Below are positions 18,848-27,209 of a DNA stretch of 57,211 nucleotides, one piece after another. The notes beneath the pieces are model-generated. The model was not told the origin of the DNA. It saw only the letters and a program-made list of their open reading frames with translations, and ran no database searches. This DNA is from Propionispira raffinosivorans DSM 20765 (GTDB lineage: Bacteria; Bacillota; Negativicutes; Selenomonadales; Selenomonadaceae), in the NCBI RefSeq assembly GCF_000381065.1, contig NZ_KB905864.1, positions 1 to 57,211 of the forward strand, read 5' to 3'. Every line of letters starts with the position of its first letter. The first letter of the stretch is position 1. The position numbers were made by a program, and so were the translations under genes.

Positions 18848-19507
18848 ATGGTTTCAGAATGGGAATTATTATTACGTTTGACATTATCTTGTATTTTGGG
18901 TGGTGTGATAGGGTATGAACGACAATCGCGGCGCAAGTCAGCAGGTTTACGGACGAATGTACTGGTTTGTTTGGGCTCATGTCTGATCATGGTTCTTTCC
19001 GAGGCCATTTATCAACAGGTTGAAGGTTTGACAAATGCAGATCCCGCTCGTTTGGCCGCACAGGTGGTCAGTGGGATCGGTTTTTTGGGTGCTGGTGCCA
19101 TTATGAAAGAAGGACTTACGGTTACAGGGCTCACGACAGCTGCTTGTCTTTGGGTTGTTGCTGGTGTGGGACTGGCGGTAGGCGCGGGCTTTTATTCTGG
19201 AGCACTGTTTACTTCGGCGTTAGTGTTTGGTACACTCGGTACATTGTCACGATTGGATGACTGGGTAACACATGAAAAAAACTTAGCGATTATGATTCAA
19301 ACAATAGATACACCGGGCCAGCTGGTTCATATTAGTGAATGTTTGGAAGATTTACAGCTTAAAATTAGAAGTATTAAAGCAAAGAGTGATACAGAAGATA
19401 TTATGATAATAGATCTTTTTATTTATAATCATAATGGGTTGAAAACGATTTTTATTGTGCAGGCCTTAAAGCAACTCGAGGGCATTATCAGTGTGGATGT
19501 TGAATAG
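18848..19507 (+). CDS. MgtC/SapB family membrane protein
   Basis: A 219-residue protein with an N-terminal MgtC domain of about four to five membrane helices. The family signature GGVIGYERQSRRKSAGLRTN starts near residue 18, and GIGFLGAGAIM follows near 76. The C-terminal soluble part resembles an ACT-like fold. The family is linked to magnesium homeostasis and virulence regulation in some bacteria, but its biochemical role here is open. GTGGGGTGA precedes the ATG. A terminator follows. Confidence 0.85.
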   Translation: MVSEWELLLRLTLSCILGGVIGYERQSRRKSAGLRTNVLVCLGSCLIMVLSEAIYQQVEGLTNADPARLAAQVVSGIGFLGAGAIMKEGLTVTGLTTAACLWVVAGVGLAVGAGFYSGALFTSALVFGTLGTLSRLDDWVTHEKNLAIMIQTIDTPGQLVHISECLEDLQLKIRSIKAKSDTEDIMIIDLFIYNHNGLKTIFIVQALKQLEGIISVDVE

Positions 19508-19523
19508 ATTTTTGTAAAAAAAT

Positions 19524-19565
19524 AAAAAGGCGGACTCAAAATAAAAATTTTGAGTCCGCCTTTTT
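19524..19565. terminator. Bidirectional terminator between the mgtC-like gene and fruA
   Basis: AAAAAGGCGGACTCAAAAT pairs with ATTTTGAGTCCGCCTTTTT. It is perfect, with A/T runs at both ends. Confidence 0.9.
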
Positions 19566-19575
19566 GAGTTACTAT

Positions 19576-21456
19576 TTATTTCGTTAAAGGTTTCTTTAAA
19601 ATTGCTAACAGTATCATGCCGACCACTGAACCAATGGCGATTGCTGCCAAATACATGAGGGGGTTACCGATTGTTGGTACAACGAAAATACCGCCATGTG
19701 GAGCACGAAGTGTGCAGCCAAAAGCCATCGAAAGCGCACCAGCTGTTGCTGAGCCAATGATGCAAGACGGAATAACGCGTAATGGATCGGCTGCGGCGAA
19801 TGGGATGGCCCCTTCCGTAATGAAGGAAAGACCCATAATATAGTTCGTAATACCTGATTTTCTATCACTTTCAGTAAAACGATTACCAAAAAATGTAGTG
19901 CAAAGGGCAATAGCAAGTGGCGGAACCATACCGCCAGCCATAACGGAGGCCATAACGCCGAATTCACCATTTGCGAGAGCGCCTGTACCGATAACATAGG
20001 CGGCTTTATTGACAGGACCACCCATATCAACAGCCATCATGCCACCGAAAATAACACCCAATAAAATTCTGCTGCTTGGATCCATGTTTTTGAGTGTATC
20101 CATCATCCAAGTGTTGATACCAGCCACTGGTGGGTTGATGATAAAGGTAATGAGGACACCCATGAAAAATACACCAAGTAATGGGTAAATAAGAACAGGT
20201 TTAATACCTTCAAGTGTTTGCGGTAGACCCGAGGATATTTTTTTCAGTCCGAGGACGATGTAACCAGCTGCAAACCCTGCAAGTAGTGCACCTAAAAATC
20301 CAGATCCACCGGAATTCGCTAATGCACCGCCGACAAAACCAACAGCAAGACCAGGACGGTCAGCAATACTCATGGCAATAAAACCAGCGAGTACTGGCAG
20401 CATAAAACCAAATGATGCACCACCAACACCCATGAAGAAAGCAGCGAGTGGTGTATTAGAGCCGAATTTACTTGGATTGGCTGGATCAAACACATCGAAT
20501 AAGAAAGCAAGGGCGATTAAGATACCACCGCCGATAACGAATGGCAGCATATGCGATACGCCATTCATCAGATGTTTATAGATTTGGCGGCCGACGCTTT
20601 CCGATTCATCCGAATCAAACGAAGCTGAATCGGTATTTGCTGTATGATTATAGATTGGAACGGTACCGCTGATCGCTTTATTTAAAAGTTCTTCTGCTTT
20701 ATTTATACCATTTGATACTTTTGTTTGAATAACAGGTTTGCCATTAAAGCGAGCCATTTCGACATTTTTATCAGCGGCTATAATAATGCATTCGGCATTT
20801 TTGATATCTTTGGCGGTTAGGGTGTTTTTTGCCCCACCAGATCCATTGGTTTCAACTTTGAAAGGAATACCCATTTGCTTAGCATGCTGTTCAAGGCTTT
20901 CTGCAGCCATGAATGTATGGGCAATACCTGTCGGACAAGCTGTAACAGCAAGTACACGATACCCATCAGTTGGGGTCGTTTCTGGTTTGGCATTGAATTT
21001 TCCAGCTTCTTTTGTATCGATTAATTTTAAAAATTCTTCTTTTGATTTTGCTAGAATTAAAGCTTCTTTAAATTCGGGGTCCATAATGAGTGTAGCTAAA
21101 CGGCTTAATACTTCAACATGCAAATCGGCTGCAGTGTCTGGAGCGGCAATCATAAAAAACAATCTTGCTGGCTGGCCATCAAGTGAATCAAATTCAATAC
21201 CATCTTTAATAACCATAGCTGCGAGACCAGCTTCTTTTACTGCACTGCTTTTGGCATGTGGGGTAGCAATGCCGTCACCAAGGCCGGTTGTGCCAGATTC
21301 TTCACGAGCGAATACCGCTTTTTTATACGTTTCTTTGTCTGAAAGGTTACCGCCTTTTTCCATAAGATCGGCGAGGGTATCAATGGCGGTTTTTTTATCA
21401 GATACTTTTGCATCGAGGGAAATACTGTTTAATTTTAATAAGTCCGTAATACGCAT
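19576..21456 (-). CDS. fruA: Fructose-specific PTS enzyme IIABC
   Basis: The protein imports fructose and phosphorylates it to fructose 1-phosphate using phosphate from HPr. Domain order is EIIA (1-150, active His67 in ATPHAKS), EIIB (about 165-265, active Cys174 in TACPTGIAH) and membrane EIIC (about 285-626). A GGGAGG site lies 9 bases before the ATG. It is the last gene of the fruR-fruK-fruA operon. The 127 bases between fruK and fruA hold a GGAATTAT/ATAATTCC hairpin. Confidence 0.94.
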   Translation of the reverse strand: MRITDLLKLNSISLDAKVSDKKTAIDTLADLMEKGGNLSDKETYKKAVFAREESGTTGLGDGIATPHAKSSAVKEAGLAAMVIKDGIEFDSLDGQPARLFFMIAAPDTAADLHVEVLSRLATLIMDPEFKEALILAKSKEEFLKLIDTKEAGKFNAKPETTPTDGYRVLAVTACPTGIAHTFMAAESLEQHAKQMGIPFKVETNGSGGAKNTLTAKDIKNAECIIIAADKNVEMARFNGKPVIQTKVSNGINKAEELLNKAISGTVPIYNHTANTDSASFDSDESESVGRQIYKHLMNGVSHMLPFVIGGGILIALAFLFDVFDPANPSKFGSNTPLAAFFMGVGGASFGFMLPVLAGFIAMSIADRPGLAVGFVGGALANSGGSGFLGALLAGFAAGYIVLGLKKISSGLPQTLEGIKPVLIYPLLGVFFMGVLITFIINPPVAGINTWMMDTLKNMDPSSRILLGVIFGGMMAVDMGGPVNKAAYVIGTGALANGEFGVMASVMAGGMVPPLAIALCTTFFGNRFTESDRKSGITNYIMGLSFITEGAIPFAAADPLRVIPSCIIGSATAGALSMAFGCTLRAPHGGIFVVPTIGNPLMYLAAIAIGSVVGMILLAILKKPLTK

Positions 21457-21583
21457 AATAAAATCCTCCCTTTGTTTTCATAATAAGATATGGATTGACT
21501 GCACCGGCAATCAGTTCGGTTTATATGAAGGAATTATTCCCGCATTCTGGTATAATTCCCTGGAACCCGATATTTATAGGTCT

Positions 21584-22486
21584 TTAGATTGTCTTTAGCA
21601 ATGCTTCAACTTCCGGCCTGGTAGCCAGGTTTTCGGAGAAGGCTGATGCGGAACCGGTAGCTACTCCCATATGAAAAGCTTGCTTCAGATCATTTGACTC
21701 GAGATAACCAGTAATAAATCCGGCCACCATTGAGTCACCTGCACCAACAGAATTAACCAGAATTCCTTTTGGCGCTGCACTTTTGAAGAATTGACCATCG
21801 GCAGTTAATAAGATTGCTCCGTCGCCCGCCATGGAAATCAGAACATTTTGGGCACCTTTTCCTTGCAGCTTTTTCGCATATTCAACGATTTCGGCATCGG
21901 TTTTTAAAACGACATTAAACATTTCACCAAGTTCATGATTGTTCGGTTTAATGAGGAATGGTTTATATTTGAGTACATTTAATAGTAAGTTACAGGTTGC
22001 ATCAACCACGATATGGATACCTTTATCCATGAGACGACTCATGATTTTTTCATAGATGTCATCTGGGAGAGTGTTTGGAATACTGCCTGCTAAAACGAGA
22101 ATGTCATCTTCTTGCAGTGCATCTAGTTGTGAAAATAATTGAGTGAGTGCTGCTTGATTAATTACGGGACCCTGTCCGTTAATTTCTGTTTCATTCTCAG
22201 CTTTAATTTTGACATTGATTCGAGAATTGCCATCATCTAGTTTGACGAAATTACTGTTACAGCCAAAACTCTGAAGCTGGCGTTCGATTTCTTTACCAGT
22301 AAAACCAGCAATAAAACCAAGTGCTGTAGAATTGAAACCAAGATTTTTTAAAACGATGGATACGTTGATTCCTTTGCCGCCGCCGAGAATTTGTTCATAT
22401 TTGGTGCGATTTATTTCACCGGCAGTGAAAGAATCAAGACGGATAATATAGTCTAAAGACGGATTAAATGTTACTGTATAAATCAT
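21584..22486 (-). CDS. fruK: 1-phosphofructokinase
   Basis: FruK phosphorylates fructose 1-phosphate to fructose 1,6-bisphosphate. This PfkB-family protein has the first signature GGGKGINVSIVLKNLG near residue 35 and the C-terminal signature NSVGAGDSMVAGF with the catalytic Asp near 247. I chose the ATG at 22486 because GAGGTGA lies 9 bases upstream; an ATG three codons earlier touches the site. Its start overlaps the end of fruR, implying coupled translation. Confidence 0.93.
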   Translation of the reverse strand: MIYTVTFNPSLDYIIRLDSFTAGEINRTKYEQILGGGKGINVSIVLKNLGFNSTALGFIAGFTGKEIERQLQSFGCNSNFVKLDDGNSRINVKIKAENETEINGQGPVINQAALTQLFSQLDALQEDDILVLAGSIPNTLPDDIYEKIMSRLMDKGIHIVVDATCNLLLNVLKYKPFLIKPNNHELGEMFNVVLKTDAEIVEYAKKLQGKGAQNVLISMAGDGAILLTADGQFFKSAAPKGILVNSVGAGDSMVAGFITGYLESNDLKQAFHMGVATGSASAFSENLATRPEVEALLKTI

Positions 22487-23237
22487 GATTTTCATTCACC
22501 TCGATAATATTTGTATAGTCTAGATATTTTTTATCTGTTAATGTTGTTGTAATAATTGTGGCACAAGATATATTCGCGAAGGTAATCGGTGATATCTTAT
22601 TGAACTTTGAATTGTCAGCCAATACAAAAGCTTTTTTACATCGTGACAAGGCTTCGCTCTTTACCAAACCTTCACTCGAGTCGGGTGTTGAAAACCCAGA
22701 TTTTGTGCTGATACCGTTCACGCCGAAAAAACCTTTGGTAAAATTGTAAGATCTTAAATTATTCATTGCTTCCGTACCGATCATCGCAGCAGTGGTTTCC
22801 TTTAATTCACCACCAATGACAAAAACTTTAAAACCGCGGGTAACTAATTTTGTTGCATGTATGATACCATTCGTGACATAGGTGGCATGCGATTCGGTTA
22901 AATGTTCTATCATAAGTTCGGTCGTTGTGCCAGCATCAATATAAACAAAATCATTACGCTCAACCATCGCTGCGGCAGCTTTGGCAATTGTCGCTTTTTC
23001 GTTCATATGCATATCATGTTTGGTAGTCACATCTTCTTCACGGGTACTATAATTATTGTCGATCGAAGTTGCACCACCATATACTTTATATAATTTGCCG
23101 CTTTGATGAAGGGCTGTTAAATCACGTCGGATTGTCGATTCTGAAGAATTTAATATCTTGGTTAATTCAAGAACCGTTACAGCTTTTTTTTCATCAAGAA
23201 TTTTTAAGATGGTTGCATACCGTTCTTCAGTGAGCAC
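22464..23237 (-). CDS. fruR: DeoR family fructose operon repressor
   Basis: A DeoR-type repressor with an N-terminal helix-turn-helix (about 5-55: SESTIRRDLTALHQSGKL) and a C-terminal sugar-phosphate sensor domain (VYIDAGTTTELM). In this family fructose 1-phosphate is usually the inducer. I use the GTG at 23237, giving MLTEERY like other DeoR repressors, because AAAGG lies 10 bases upstream; the GTG three codons earlier touches that site. It is the first gene of the fru operon and probably autoregulated. Confidence 0.9.
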   Translation of the reverse strand: MLTEERYATILKILDEKKAVTVLELTKILNSSESTIRRDLTALHQSGKLYKVYGGATSIDNNYSTREEDVTTKHDMHMNEKATIAKAAAAMVERNDFVYIDAGTTTELMIEHLTESHATYVTNGIIHATKLVTRGFKVFVIGGELKETTAAMIGTEAMNNLRSYNFTKGFFGVNGISTKSGFSTPDSSEGLVKSEALSRCKKAFVLADNSKFNKISPITFANISCATIITTTLTDKKYLDYTNIIEVNENHDLYSNI

Positions 23238-23260
23238 ATCAATCACGCCTTTCTAAGCTA

Positions 23261-23334
23261 AATATATCACTCAGAATAGGTCAAAGTCAATCATAAAAAT
23301 AAAAAATATTCATATAAAACGTCAAAGTCAATCA
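23261..23334 (-). promoter_or_regulatory. fru operon promoter with two FruR operator copies
   Basis: On the minus strand TTGACT (23285-23290) and TATATT (23261-23266) are 18 bases apart. The -35 lies inside one copy of TGATTGACTTTGAC (23280-23293). An identical copy sits at 23321-23334, 41 bases away and on the same helix face. A weaker AAAGTCAAGT lies near 23421. The direct-repeat layout is typical of DeoR operators. Beyond the promoter, 23335-23580 is AT-rich and otherwise featureless. Confidence 0.65.
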
Positions 23335-23593
23335 CAAATAAATCCGTTCACCTAAAGGAAAATAGGATATTATTTAAGTAAATATAAGGTTAAATATGCA
23401 TCTGTATTATATATTTGCTTAAAGTCAAGTAATAGGCGGAATTTTAGATTAAAATGCATAATATTCAGATTAAATCATTTTTTAAAATATGGTTTTAATG
23501 CTCTGTAATTGGCTGTGAGGCGCATCGGCATTTGCCAGAACTTAACTTATGTATGTATAATATATAGTATATAAAGAAAAGGAGAACTGATTT

Positions 23594-24508
23594 ATGACCG
23601 AAAATGAAATGATATTAGATCCCGAATTAGCTGCGGAACAAAAACGTAAAGCAAAGCATCGAAAAAAAGTCCAGGCTTATATCAAAAAATATGTAAGTCT
23701 ATTTATTGGTTCGATTATTACCGCCGTAGGATTGGAAATTTTTTTAGTCCCGAATAATATTATTGATGGTGGAGTGGTTGGGATTTCAATTATGGCTAGT
23801 GCGTTGACGGGGCAGCCATTAGGAATTTTTATTATCCTATTTAATCTACCGTTTTTATATCTTGGTTATAAGCAGATTGGTAAAAGATTCGCTTTTTCAA
23901 CGACGTTTGCAATTATTTCCCTATCGGCTTGGACCGCTTACTTTGGACCCGTCGAAAAACTTACGGGTGATTTATTTCTCGCAGCAATTTTTGGCGGAAT
24001 CATCACAGGACTAGGCGTAGGTCTCATTATTCGTAATGGCGGTTCGCTGGATGGCACGGAAATTGTGGCAATTATTTTAGACAAAAAAAGCAGCTTTTCT
24101 ATTGGTGAAGTAGTGATGTTCATCAATCTATTTATCTTAAGCAGTGCCAGTCTGGTGTTTAGCTGGGATAAAGCCATGTATTCATTGGTTGCTTATTTTG
24201 TTATATCAAAGATGATTGATATTGTCATTAAGGGGCTCGATGAATCCTATGCTGTTATGATTGTTACGGAAAATCATGAAGAAATTACAGCAGCAATCAT
24301 GGCTCGACTTGGTCGTGGGGTTACGCTTTTACATGGTGAAGGCGGCTATACGGGTGATCCGAAAAAGGTTTTATATAGTGTGGTAACTCGTTTGGAAGTC
24401 GATAAACTTAAGGAAATTGTTATGGAAAAAGATGAGGCTTCTTTTGTGACGATTAATCCGGTTCATGATATTGTCGGTGGTATGTTTAAGAAAAAGGCAA
24501 TTCATTAA
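23594..24508 (+). CDS. YitT family membrane protein
   Basis: A 304-residue protein with about five to six membrane helices (about 30-205) and a soluble C-terminal DUF2179 domain (about 220-300; VTLLHGEGGYTGDPKKVLYSVVTR). The function of the family is unknown. AAAGGAG precedes the ATG by about 9 bases. It stands alone, ending at a terminator before a repeat element. Confidence 0.85.
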   Translation: MTENEMILDPELAAEQKRKAKHRKKVQAYIKKYVSLFIGSIITAVGLEIFLVPNNIIDGGVVGISIMASALTGQPLGIFIILFNLPFLYLGYKQIGKRFAFSTTFAIISLSAWTAYFGPVEKLTGDLFLAAIFGGIITGLGVGLIIRNGGSLDGTEIVAIILDKKSSFSIGEVVMFINLFILSSASLVFSWDKAMYSLVAYFVISKMIDIVIKGLDESYAVMIVTENHEEITAAIMARLGRGVTLLHGEGGYTGDPKKVLYSVVTRLEVDKLKEIVMEKDEASFVTINPVHDIVGGMFKKKAIH

Positions 24509-24526
24509 TAAATAAGGCAAAATAAA

Positions 24527-24577
24527 AAAAAAGAAATGACCAAGGCAGTTTATTCCTGCTGGTCATTTCCTTTTTTT
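24527..24577 (+). terminator. Terminator after the yitT-family gene
   Basis: GAAATGACCA pairs with TGGTCATTTC, followed by CCTTTTTTT; an additional GCAG/CTGC pairs inside the loop. Confidence 0.85.
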
Positions 24578-24586
24578 ATGGTTTTA

Positions 24587-24732
24587 TTATAGAACGCATT
24601 AAAAAAATTACAGCTTATCAGTCTGTCAGAAGGGGGTATAGGGGATCGTTTGCTTCCTCCGTAACGGCTACTCAACCCTATACCCCCTTCCTGACGATTG
24701 CCATATAGAATATTTAATGCAATTTATATATA
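24587..24732 (+). repeat. Full-length copy B of the dispersed intergenic repeat
   Basis: About 145 bases from TATAGAACGCATTAAA to TTTAATGCAATTTATA. The central stem is GGGGGTATAGGG with CCCTATACCCCC around a loop containing ATCGTTTGCTTCCTCCGTAA. It aligns along its length with the reverse complement of 9826-9970. It lies between two convergent genes. Confidence 0.8.
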
Positions 24733-24745
24733 TGCGATGAAAATA

Positions 24746-25894
24746 TTATGGATTGATCGTTTCTTTGTAGACTTGTTTGCCATCTTTAAATTCGATGACA
24801 ACCGCTGATTTGATTGGATTATGGTTTTCATCAAGACTGATATTACCGGTTACGAGTTGCAGACCGGATGTTGCCACCAAAGCATCTTTGATTTTGAGTG
24901 GATCAGCGCTGTTGGCACGTTTTATAGCGTCAATTGCCATATATGCAGCATCATAACCGAGGACTGCTGGTGCATCTGGCACTTGACCATATTCTTTTTT
25001 ATAAGCTTCAATAAATTTTACAATTTCTGGAGTTTTGGCATCAGTTGCATAATGGTTGGAAAAATATGTGTTATTGAGTGCATCTGGCCCTGCAATATCA
25101 ACGAGTTTTGTTGAATCCCAGCCATCACCACCGATGATCGGAATAGTAAAACCGATTTCCCGGGCTTGTTTAATAATTTTACCAACTTCTTCATAATAAC
25201 CAGGGATAAACAATACATCTGGATTGCTGGCTTTGATTTTCGTTAAAGTAGCTTTGAAGTCTTGGTCTTTTTGCAAGTAAGCTTCTTTTGCTACAACTTC
25301 ACCGCCATTTTTAACAAAACTTTCTTCAAAATACTGTGCTAATCCTTTCGAATAATCAGCACTATTATCGATAAATATTGCAGCTTTTTTCACTTTTAAT
25401 GTTTTTGTAGCAAATTGCCCCATTACAGTTCCCTGAAAAGGATCAATGAAACAGACACGAAAAGCAAAATCGTTTAATTTGCCATCATTGACAGTTACCT
25501 TTGGATTGGTAGAAAATGGTGTGATAAAGGGAACTTTATTGTCAGCTGCAATTTGCGCAGCGGCAATGGTGTTCGACGAGGCTGCGGCACCTAAAATTAA
25601 AGAAACATGATCCTGCGTAATTAATTTTGTAACCGCATTAGTCGATTCGGATGGTTCAGATTTGTTATCGGCAACGGTAAATGTCACTTGTTTACCCAAA
25701 ACACCACCAGAAGCGTTTACTTCTTTGAGAGCAAGTTTGATGCCGTTGGACATAGATTGTCCATAAGATGCGGTACTTCCCGTCATTTCGAGATTACCAC
25801 CGATTTTAATGTCCTTGGAGTCACCAATTCCGGCACAGCCAGAAACAAAAACAGAAAGGATTAAACCTGCAATACATAAATATTGTTTAACCAT
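24746..25894 (-). CDS. Branched-chain amino-acid-type ABC substrate-binding lipoprotein
   Basis: A periplasmic-binding lipoprotein of the Leu/Ile/Val family. It has a signal peptide with lipobox VSGC (Cys20), then the type I binding fold beginning IKIGGNLEMTGSTASYG. I use the ATG at 25894 because AAAGGAGG lies 7-8 bases upstream and the signal peptide starts there. No LivHMGF-type permease or ATPase gene adjoins it, so it is an orphan that must work with a transporter elsewhere. The ligand is unknown. Confidence 0.88.
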   Translation of the reverse strand: MVKQYLCIAGLILSVFVSGCAGIGDSKDIKIGGNLEMTGSTASYGQSMSNGIKLALKEVNASGGVLGKQVTFTVADNKSEPSESTNAVTKLITQDHVSLILGAAASSNTIAAAQIAADNKVPFITPFSTNPKVTVNDGKLNDFAFRVCFIDPFQGTVMGQFATKTLKVKKAAIFIDNSADYSKGLAQYFEESFVKNGGEVVAKEAYLQKDQDFKATLTKIKASNPDVLFIPGYYEEVGKIIKQAREIGFTIPIIGGDGWDSTKLVDIAGPDALNNTYFSNHYATDAKTPEIVKFIEAYKKEYGQVPDAPAVLGYDAAYMAIDAIKRANSADPLKIKDALVATSGLQLVTGNISLDENHNPIKSAVVIEFKDGKQVYKETINP

Positions 25895-25940
25895 GGAAAA
25901 GCCTCCTTTTATCGTACGATTTCTATAAAAAGCAAAAGAA

Positions 25941-25991
25941 CCTAGCACAAAGACCAATACTCCTTAGCTCGGAGTGTTGGTTTGCGCCAGG
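25941..25991 (-). terminator. Long hairpin between the alcohol dehydrogenase and binding-protein genes
   Basis: CCTAGCACAAAG...ACTCC and GGAGT...TTTGCGCCAGG form a stem of about 22 pairs with a few mismatches. On the minus strand it lies after the dehydrogenase gene and about 50 bases before the lipoprotein start. It can end the uracil operon or act in the lipoprotein leader. The U-tract after it is weak. Confidence 0.5.
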
Positions 25992-26054
25992 CATCATTGC
26001 GAGATTTTATATTATTTTCTACCAAATGAAAAAATAGGTCTGATCATTGTTTGG

Positions 26055-27158
26055 TTACGAGACAAATTTTAAACTTTTCTGGAATATTGCCGCCAACTCC
26101 TGTTCGGTTGGTGGTAGTAAGGTATTGGCAATATTTGCGGCACCTGCTGCTTTTTCACTAAAAAGTTTAACTTCTTCAGCGGTGATTGTATCGGTTTCGC
26201 CTAAAAGATGATGCATTTTTGCCGCAAATTCATCAATTGTCTTCATGTGCAATAGCTGAAGGATTGTGTGTATCTTCTCATGGTACGATACATCAAGAAA
26301 ACGCAGATATTCGGCGAGCAGCAAACCGTTGGCACGACCGTGGTCAATTCCTTTAAAATAGGTTAAGGAATATCCCATTGAATGAACGGCTGTTGTGCCG
26401 GTATGAGCAATGACGATACCGCCGAGCATGGAAGCATAAAGCAATTTTTCACGAATTTCAAGGGTGGGATCTTTGCTGATATACGGTAGGCATTCACCTA
26501 AAAGCTGTAAGCTCTTTTCGGCAAAAATATTGCTGAATGTGGTTGCTTTAACGGATAAATAACCTTCCAGAGAGTGGGACAAAGCATCAACGGCAGTATG
26601 AATGGTTACGCGTTTTGGCAGTTTTGCCGTATAACGAGCATCGAGAAAAGCTAGCTTCGGGAAAATACCGTTGTGTGCTATTGAGGTTTTTGTTTCCAAA
26701 TTCGCATTACTGAGAATAGAATATTGTGTCACTTCACTACCGGTTCCCGCTGTCGTTGGAACGGCTGCAACTGGCAGAAATGGCTGAGGATAGGGCCCGG
26801 TGAATAATTGTTGGTCATCAAGTTCATTGGTGGCAAGCACGGCGATAGCTTTGGCTGCATCAAGCGGTGAGCCGCCTCCAATGCCAATAACAAAATCAAC
26901 TTTTTTTTCACGGGCAATTTGCGCTGCTGCGCGTACTTGATCAATTGTTGGATTACTGGTGATTTGATCGAAGAGAATATAAGAAATACCAATGGATTCA
27001 AGGGCTTCTTGGATATCTAGTAACGAACCATTTAATTTTGCTGAATATTTTCCCGTGACAATAAAAGCTTTTTTGCCGAGCGTATGTAGTTCAGCAGCAT
27101 GTTCTTTTACACATTTTTTGCCGAATATTATTTTTGTCGGTAGAGCAAAACGAAACAT
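26055..27158 (-). CDS. Iron-containing alcohol dehydrogenase, probable malonate semialdehyde reductase
   Basis: A group III iron-dependent dehydrogenase of 367 residues. It has the NAD(P)-binding GGGSPLDAAK near 93 and the metal-binding region with HTAVDALSHSLEGY and the downstream GIDHGRANG. The start is the ATG at 27158, with AGGAGG 6-7 bases upstream. It lies 51 bases behind the aminotransferase gene. In the extended reductive uracil pathway an enzyme of this type (PydE) reduces malonate semialdehyde to 3-hydroxypropionate. The assignment rests on context; the family alone would allow other aldehydes. Confidence 0.78.
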   Translation of the reverse strand: MFRFALPTKIIFGKKCVKEHAAELHTLGKKAFIVTGKYSAKLNGSLLDIQEALESIGISYILFDQITSNPTIDQVRAAAQIAREKKVDFVIGIGGGSPLDAAKAIAVLATNELDDQQLFTGPYPQPFLPVAAVPTTAGTGSEVTQYSILSNANLETKTSIAHNGIFPKLAFLDARYTAKLPKRVTIHTAVDALSHSLEGYLSVKATTFSNIFAEKSLQLLGECLPYISKDPTLEIREKLLYASMLGGIVIAHTGTTAVHSMGYSLTYFKGIDHGRANGLLLAEYLRFLDVSYHEKIHTILQLLHMKTIDEFAAKMHHLLGETDTITAEEVKLFSEKAAGAANIANTLLPPTEQELAAIFQKSLKFVS

Positions 27159-27209
27159 AAAATACCTCCTAAAGCTTGGTGGTGACCCCAAGCGTAGTAT
27201 CAATTTTTA

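Noticed and set aside
20738..21598. 286-codon plus-strand open frame opposite fruA
   Set aside because: It is antisense to the EIIA and EIIB domains with no family resemblance or ribosome site; the fruA reading is certain.
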